Source: an uncultured Clostridia bacterium
GTDB taxonomy: Bacteria > Bacillota > Clostridia > Monoglobales > Monoglobaceae
Length of the DNA: 36,742 nucleotides
Reading direction: 5' to 3'
Assembly (NCBI GenBank): GCA_934463175.1
Contig: CAKSIW010000017.1
Location: forward strand, 1-36,742
Of the stretch, positions 33,455-36,742 are shown in pieces (position 1 is the first letter of the stretch; each line of letters starts with the position of its first letter). The position numbers and the translations under genes were made by a program. The notes under the pieces were generated by a model, which ran no database searches, had not been told where the DNA came from, and worked only from the letters and a program-made list of their open reading frames with translations.

Positions 33455-33747
33455 CTACCCAAAAACAACTACAATATCCTTTTCTATTTCATATATTGTT
33501 TTATTCTTAAATATTTTTGCATTTTCAAATTTATTAACACATTCCATTGGAGTCAAACAACATATACTATACAAATAATCGTGTTCAGGTTCCGTTCCAT
33601 CTGTTTTATTCCAATAATCAACTGTAAGATAATATTTTTCATCCTCCCTGTATCCTTGAATAAATATGTGGTATTATCAAATTTAAACTCGATTTCATCG
33701 CCATAATATATCTTATTTATAAATTCATTGATTGTCATTCCGACCAT
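33455..33747 (-). pseudogene. Frameshifted small gene, same family as the next one downstream
   Basis: The first frame (ATG 33747, AAGGGG nine bases upstream) gives MTINEFINKIYYGDEIEFKF and continues to DNTTYLF, where it leaves the homologous frame. A second frame then continues without a stop as QGYREDEKYYLTVDYWNKTD, later CLTPMECVNKFENAKIF and EIEKDIVVVFG, ending TAG at 33455. The total of 293 bases is one short of 98 codons. One lost T in the run near 33662 (TATTTATTC instead of TATTTTATTC) restores a single protein of about 97 residues. I do not know the family's function; small acidic proteins of this type are frequent next to toxin genes. Confidence 0.7.
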
Positions 33748-33850
33748 TTAATTCAACCCCTTAAAATATTTTTTTATACTTATTATACTCTCATTTTAAA
33801 TTAACCGCCGTTTTATCCATAAAAAAACCTTACAATTATACCACTTTTTT

Positions 33851-34195
33851 TTAAAGCTCAATCACCACGCCGGTATTTAATTCTATTGCTCTTTCTGCGT
33901 ATCTTATAAGAATCTCCAGCAGCTCTCTGTAACGATTATCGGTTTTTTTATCAATGCGAAGCAACAACCATTTTTTCAAAAGTTTGCATTTGTCAGCATC
34001 AAAATAATCCACATCAGAAAAATCCAATATCGAATTACAGCTATGGTTTAAATCATCTAAATCATCGTCAAACAGTTCTGCGTCATCCCAAGAAATATCG
34101 TAAACTTCTACCCTGTCATCCGGCAATTCCGGTACATTAGGAATATTGCCGTAATAAGTCAAGCCTTCAAAACTTTTAATTAAAGCAAAATACAT
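33851..34195 (-). CDS. Small acidic protein, candidate immunity protein
   Basis: 114 residues, intact, soluble, strongly acidic in the middle (WDDAELFDDDLDDLNHS) with a helical C-terminal half. It has no signal peptide and no recognised family. The start at 34195 overlaps by 16 bp the end of an open frame that looks like the C-terminal tip of a secreted toxin, the usual toxin-immunity arrangement. GGGAG lies 12 bases upstream. Size, acidity and position suggest an immunity protein whose toxin gene has been lost. This role is inferred. The coding sequence is AT-rich like the rest of the island. Two perfect TATAAT boxes (33840-33835 and 33787-33782 on the minus strand) follow it, without convincing -35 boxes. 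Confidence 0.6.
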   Translation of the reverse strand: MYFALIKSFEGLTYYGNIPNVPELPDDRVEVYDISWDDAELFDDDLDDLNHSCNSILDFSDVDYFDADKCKLLKKWLLLRIDKKTDNRYRELLEILIRYAERAIELNTGVVIEL

Positions 34196-34375
34196 ATTCT
34201 ACATTTTCTCCCGTTTTTTATTTTAAAATGCGTTTCATCATTATTTCTGCTTGAAGTTCCGTCAAGTTTTATCCATGAATTTAACTTTTCATCTCTAATT
34301 CGTAAATATCCGCTGCCATATCAGCAGAAACAGAATGTCGTTCACCTTAGGCTTTGGCTCTCTTGCGCCGTTCAT
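34180..34375 (-). pseudogene. Decayed C-terminal tip of a possible polymorphic toxin
   Basis: From 34320 to 34180 one frame is open and reads YGSGYLRIRDEKLNSWIKLD, then GTSSRNNDETHFKI and on to TAA. Immediately upstream other frames read MNGAREPKPK and GERHSVSAD. Restoring one A near 34346 and one T near 34320 joins the three pieces into one chain. Short basic/aromatic ends of the style GYLRIRD...WIKLDG...ETHFKI are seen at the tips of polymorphic toxins that precede an immunity gene. The match is by eye only. There is no secretion or repeat region upstream; those parts are replaced by a miaB fragment. Confidence 0.42.
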
Positions 34376-34390
34376 ATAACTGTTAAGTAT

Positions 34391-34419
34391 AATATAACAC
34401 ATGCCTGCTGTTTTGTTAA
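34391..34419 (-). promoter_or_regulatory. Possible promoter upstream of the toxin-tip remnant and immunity-like gene
   Basis: On the minus strand TTAACA (34419-34414) and TATATT (34396-34391) lie 17 bp apart, both one mismatch from the sigma-A consensus, about 195 bp before the 114-residue gene. The DNA here is AT-rich, so chance matches are likely. Bases 34420-34529 contain nothing else I can identify. Confidence 0.3.
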
Positions 34420-34529
34420 GTGTTTTTGCCAAAAAATAAAATCCCTGCAAGAAAAATTTTTCTTATAAGGATTTTATACGGTTCGTTTTTATTATAAATT
34501 AAGCTGTTGACAATATCCCTATTCATTTC

Positions 34530-34661
34530 AACATGTCCCTGAGCCGCAACCTCCGCACTGCGGCTCATCTCTCTTCCGCGGAAATACGGCACAATGCAAT
34601 ATGTGCAAAAGTTGTTGCAGCCATACATATTTTTTGCGCACAGTCTCCGCGATATGCTCAT
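34530..34661 (-). pseudogene. Truncated, rearranged miaB fragment
   Basis: On the minus strand this stretch reads the miaB sequence for HIAETVRKKY, then jumps directly to YGCNNFCTYCIVPYFRGREM and a shortened SRSAEVAAQGHVE. The intact gene (31107-30770) has about 170 bp between the first two parts and about 23 bp more in the third. It thus retains the radical-SAM cysteine motif but has two internal deletions and no proper start. The frames before and after the first junction differ. An 81-codon open frame (34661-34416) across it is a chimera ending in island DNA. It follows directly on the distal copy of the 116-bp repeat. Confidence 0.9.
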
Positions 34662-34662
34662 G

Positions 34663-34778
34663 TTTACGCGGATTTTTGCAATAGCTTTTGATGAAAATAC
34701 TGTTATTTTTGCTTTGGGTTGAAAATCAGTGCAATGACGAACCCGAAAAAGACCGACGCCGCAATGCCGCCTGCCGCA
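34663..34778. repeat. 116-bp direct repeat, spoVAE-proximal copy
   Basis: Matches 31489-31604 with no gaps and six substitutions. This copy is continuous with the intact spoVAE, so its last 76 bases are the functional 3' end of that gene. Its other side leads into the miaB fragment, giving the original gene order spoVAE-spacer-miaB. Confidence 0.93.
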
Positions 34779-35056
34779 GCAGCCGTACCGCCCGTGAAAA
34801 TCCCGACCCAGCCCTGCTCGCGGACTCCCTTGAAAACCCCCTTTGCGAGAGTGTTTCCGAAGCCCACAATCGGCACCGTTGCACCGCAGCCGCCGATTTC
34901 AACCAGCTTGTCATAAAGCCCGAGACTGCCGAGAACAACCCCGGCAACCACAAACGTCACCAGAATCCTTGCAGGGGTCAGCTTTGTCTTGTCAATCAGA
35001 ATCTGCGCAATGGCACATATGATTCCGCCCATCCAGAATGCATTGAAATATTGCAT
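34703..35056 (-). CDS. spoVAE: Stage V sporulation protein AE (dipicolinate channel component)
   Basis: 117 residues, four hydrophobic segments, family length. SpoVA proteins form the inner-membrane channel that loads calcium dipicolinate into the forespore and releases it at germination. The MGGIICAIAQILIDKTKLTPARILV opening and the PIVGFGNTLAKGV segment are characteristic and parallel those of SpoVAC. I use the ATG at 35056 with AAAGGAGTG upstream. A longer frame to 35188 would overlap spoVAD and is not family sequence. It is the last gene of the spoVA operon, followed originally by miaB. Confidence 0.94.
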   Translation of the reverse strand: MQYFNAFWMGGIICAIAQILIDKTKLTPARILVTFVVAGVVLGSLGLYDKLVEIGGCGATVPIVGFGNTLAKGVFKGVREQGWVGIFTGGTAAAAGGIAASVFFGFVIALIFNPKQK

Positions 35057-35060
35057 TTTT

Positions 35061-36089
35061 TCACTCCTTTCCGCATATTGCCGTGTTTGATATTGCAACT
35101 GCGTGCGCAACCGACGGTATTGTTTCGCCCTGAAGGCTGGACGTCGGACTGAGAAGCGCACCCGTGCCGACAAATAAAACGCTGCCAAGCTTGCCGCATT
35201 TCAGCATTTCCGTCACATATCCGCACAGCGTGACCGCGCCGCAGCCGCAGCCCGAGCCGCCTGCGTGCATATCCTGCTTTTCAATGTCAAATATCATACA
35301 GCCGCAGTCATCATAGTTATTTGAAATGTCGAAGCCCTCCTCCCTCATCAAATCAATTGCAATTGAGCTTCCGACCTTTCCGAGGTCTCCCGTCAGAATC
35401 AGGTCATAGTCGGAGGGCTGCCGTCCCGTGTCGCGGAAATGCGCCGCAAGGGTATCTGCTGCCGCAGGTGCCATTGCCGCACCCATATTGTTTGCGTCCG
35501 ACACTCCGAGGTCAACGATTTTTCCCGATGTGAAATGCGTCACATAAGGTGCGCCGCCCTCCTCCGACAGCACCATTGCGCCCGATCCCGTGACCGTCCA
35601 TTGCGCGGTCGGCGTGCGCTGTCCGCCATATTCGAGAGGTGTTCTGTATTGTCTCTCTGCTGTGCAGAAATGACTTGATGTGACTGCCGCCGCCAGCTTT
35701 GCATATCCGCCGTCAACCGACATTGCAGCAAGCCCGAGAGTCTCCGCCATGGTTGAACATGCACCGTACACTCCGAGGAACGGAATTTCAAGCGCGCGAA
35801 GCCCGAAGGTTGAGCTTATGCACTGATTGAGCAGATCTCCCGCAAAAACATAGCCAATGTCGGCAAGGTTTGCGTTCGCCGCCTCCGCCGCACGGGCAAC
35901 TGCGTTTTTCTGCATCTTGCTCTCGGTTTTCTCCCATGTTTTCTCTCCCCACTCAGCGTCCTCCATGATTATGTCAAAATATTGCCTGAGCGGACCTTGC
36001 GCCTCCTTCTGCCCTGCTATGCAGAACGAGCCTGCAATGCTCACTCCCGAGCAGAACTGCACCGTCTGTTTTCCAAGTCTTTTGTTCAT
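35061..36089 (-). CDS. spoVAD: Stage V sporulation protein AD (dipicolinate-binding, thiolase fold)
   Basis: 342 residues of normal length. A cytoplasmic thiolase-fold protein that binds dipicolinic acid and serves the SpoVA channel. Visible family blocks are LGKQTVQFCSGVSIAGSF near the start, FLGVYGACSTMAETLGLAA (the Cys at the old thiolase site), SSHFCTAERQYRTPLEYG, GAMVLSEEGG, the DLILTGDLGKVGS region and AGGSGCGCGAVTLCGY near the end. The ATG at 36089 lies 19 bp after the spoVAC stop, and the gene ends 4 bp before spoVAE. Confidence 0.97.
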   Translation of the reverse strand: MNKRLGKQTVQFCSGVSIAGSFCIAGQKEAQGPLRQYFDIIMEDAEWGEKTWEKTESKMQKNAVARAAEAANANLADIGYVFAGDLLNQCISSTFGLRALEIPFLGVYGACSTMAETLGLAAMSVDGGYAKLAAAVTSSHFCTAERQYRTPLEYGGQRTPTAQWTVTGSGAMVLSEEGGAPYVTHFTSGKIVDLGVSDANNMGAAMAPAAADTLAAHFRDTGRQPSDYDLILTGDLGKVGSSIAIDLMREEGFDISNNYDDCGCMIFDIEKQDMHAGGSGCGCGAVTLCGYVTEMLKCGKLGSVLFVGTGALLSPTSSLQGETIPSVAHAVAISNTAICGKE

Positions 36090-36108
36090 GTCTTTGTCCT
36101 TTCCGCTC

Positions 36109-36558
36109 TCAGCCGAGCATTGTCAGAATGTAATATAAAAAACCTGCAATGATTGAAGCGGTTATCCCGTAAACAAGCACAGGTCCCGCAATGACAAACA
36201 TTTTTGCGGCAAGTCCCAGAATATAGCCTTCTTTTTTAAATTCCATGGCAGGTGAGACAATTGCGTTTGCAAAGCCCGTTATCGGAACAAGCGTTCCGCC
36301 GCCGGCAAATTTGGCAAGCCTGCCGTATACATCAAGTCCGGTGAGGAGTGCCCCGAGAAACACCATGGTAATCGGCACTGCGCTCTTGACTGTTTCGCTG
36401 TCCAGTCCAATCACTTTTTCATAAAAATCGGATATGCACTGCCCGACAACGCAAATTGCACCGCCCACAACAAATGCCGCCAGAACGTCCTTCCACAGCT
36501 TGCTGTCGGGCGACTTTTTTTCAACATAACTTAAATATTCCTGTTGAGTGTATTTCAT
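36109..36558 (-). CDS. spoVAC: Stage V sporulation protein AC (dipicolinate channel component)
   Basis: 149 residues with about five hydrophobic segments. SpoVAC is the mechanosensitive channel subunit for dipicolinate release. YLSYVEKKSPDSKLWKDVLAAFVVGGAICVVGQ and GGTLVPITGFANAIVSPAMEFKKEG are family hallmarks. The ATG at 36558 with AAAGGAGAG is the start; a second one at 36576 lies on poorer sequence. Only C-D-E are seen here; spoVAA and spoVAB are not upstream within the window. A forespore (sigma-G) promoter is expected. A GCATA element followed by AT-rich DNA lies at about 36629-36590, but the -10 match is too weak to call. Confidence 0.96.
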   Translation of the reverse strand: MKYTQQEYLSYVEKKSPDSKLWKDVLAAFVVGGAICVVGQCISDFYEKVIGLDSETVKSAVPITMVFLGALLTGLDVYGRLAKFAGGGTLVPITGFANAIVSPAMEFKKEGYILGLAAKMFVIAGPVLVYGITASIIAGFLYYILTMLG

Positions 36559-36639
36559 TTTTTCTCTCCTTTGCATGGTTTGATTTCCTTTTTATGTATT
36601 ATTTGTAGTATAAAAAACTTTTATGCATTTTTGTTTTAT

Positions 36640-36742
36640 GGGGCATTGCCCCCAAAGCCCTCTTTAAAAGCTTTCTTCTTTATGTGAAGGATTTCCCAAA
36701 CCCATTTTTAGCGGGAGATTTCCCACGCCCTTTTTACGAGGC
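36640..36742. repeat. Second copy (partial) of the palindromic intergenic element
   Basis: GGGGCATTGCCCC (36640-36652) resembles GGGGGCATAGCCC near 3367. CGGGAGATTTCCC from 36712, followed by CGCCC, T-run and GAGGC, parallels CGGGGGAGTTTCCCC from 3132 and its continuation, in the same orientation. The window ends within it. No gene is visible. Confidence 0.55.

Noticed and set aside
31605..34529. Prophage, integrative element or transposon
   Set aside because: No integrase, transposase, relaxase, phage structural gene, tRNA attachment site or terminal inverted repeats were visible. The only boundary signal is the duplicated housekeeping junction.
34416..34661. 81-codon gene containing a radical-SAM-like motif
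   Set aside because: It is a chimera of a deleted miaB fragment and unrelated island sequence, with no proper start signal.
36559..36639. Sigma-G promoter of spoVAC
   Set aside because: A GCATA-like element is present, but no -10 match lies at the right distance; the AT-rich sequence makes any weaker match uninformative.

Overview
The window looks like chromosome of an anaerobic, endospore-forming member of the Bacillota, most likely class Clostridia. The supporting genes are an oxygen-sensitive class III ribonucleotide reductase, the spore genes spoVAC-spoVAD-spoVAE, a divIVA/sepF/ylmE/ylmH division cluster, and mutS-mutL without any sign of a Gram-negative outer membrane. Most genes have moderate GC content, strong AGGAGG-type ribosome binding sites and frequent 1-11 base stop/start overlaps. 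Species cannot be named from sequence alone.

Layout. (a) 1-3131, plus strand: the 3' part of nrdD, with a glutaredoxin-like domain fused to its C-terminus, followed directly by trxB. This looks like a self-contained electron path NADPH -> TrxB -> fused redoxin -> reductase. (b) 3133-3906: a stack of palindromes and a minus-strand GNAT acetyltransferase. (c) 4037-11405, plus strand: a tightly overlapping envelope/polysaccharide operon: murJ, an O-antigen-ligase-like polymerase, a family 4 glycosyltransferase, two DUF4330-like membrane-anchored proteins and an MsbA-like ABC exporter. (d) 11406-11963: a convergent junction with a terminator at each side. Between them lies a tandem array whose period switches from 8 bp (13 units) to 7 bp (34 units).

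(e) 11964-31446, all minus strand, transcribed right to left: miaB, ylbF, mutS, a 10 x 38 bp minisatellite, mutL, miaA, a HlyD-like adaptor, ylmE, sepF, ylmH, divIVA, lspA, rluD, a radC-like gene, uvrB, uvrA and an SGNH hydrolase. Mismatch repair, excision repair, tRNA modification and division genes are therefore arranged co-directionally with short gaps. (f) 34703-36558, minus strand: spoVAC-spoVAD-spoVAE, which would be the upstream neighbours of miaB.

(g) 31489-34778: an AT-rich island splits spoVAE from miaB. It is bounded by a 116-bp direct repeat (offset 3174 bp, 110/116 identical, no indels) made of the spoVAE 3' end plus the miaB upstream region. A decayed miaB fragment lies next to the distal copy and a spoVAE 3' fragment next to the proximal copy. 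Inside are a Sel1-repeat protein, an intact small acidic protein that looks like an immunity protein, the frameshifted end of what may be a polymorphic-toxin tip, and two broken copies of one small-gene family. I read it as an orphan immunity-type island that entered by duplication of the spoVAE-miaB junction. This is the most interesting part of the window. The window ends inside a second copy of the palindromic element seen at 3133. I saw no tRNA, rRNA, CRISPR array, integrase, transposase or riboswitch that I could support.
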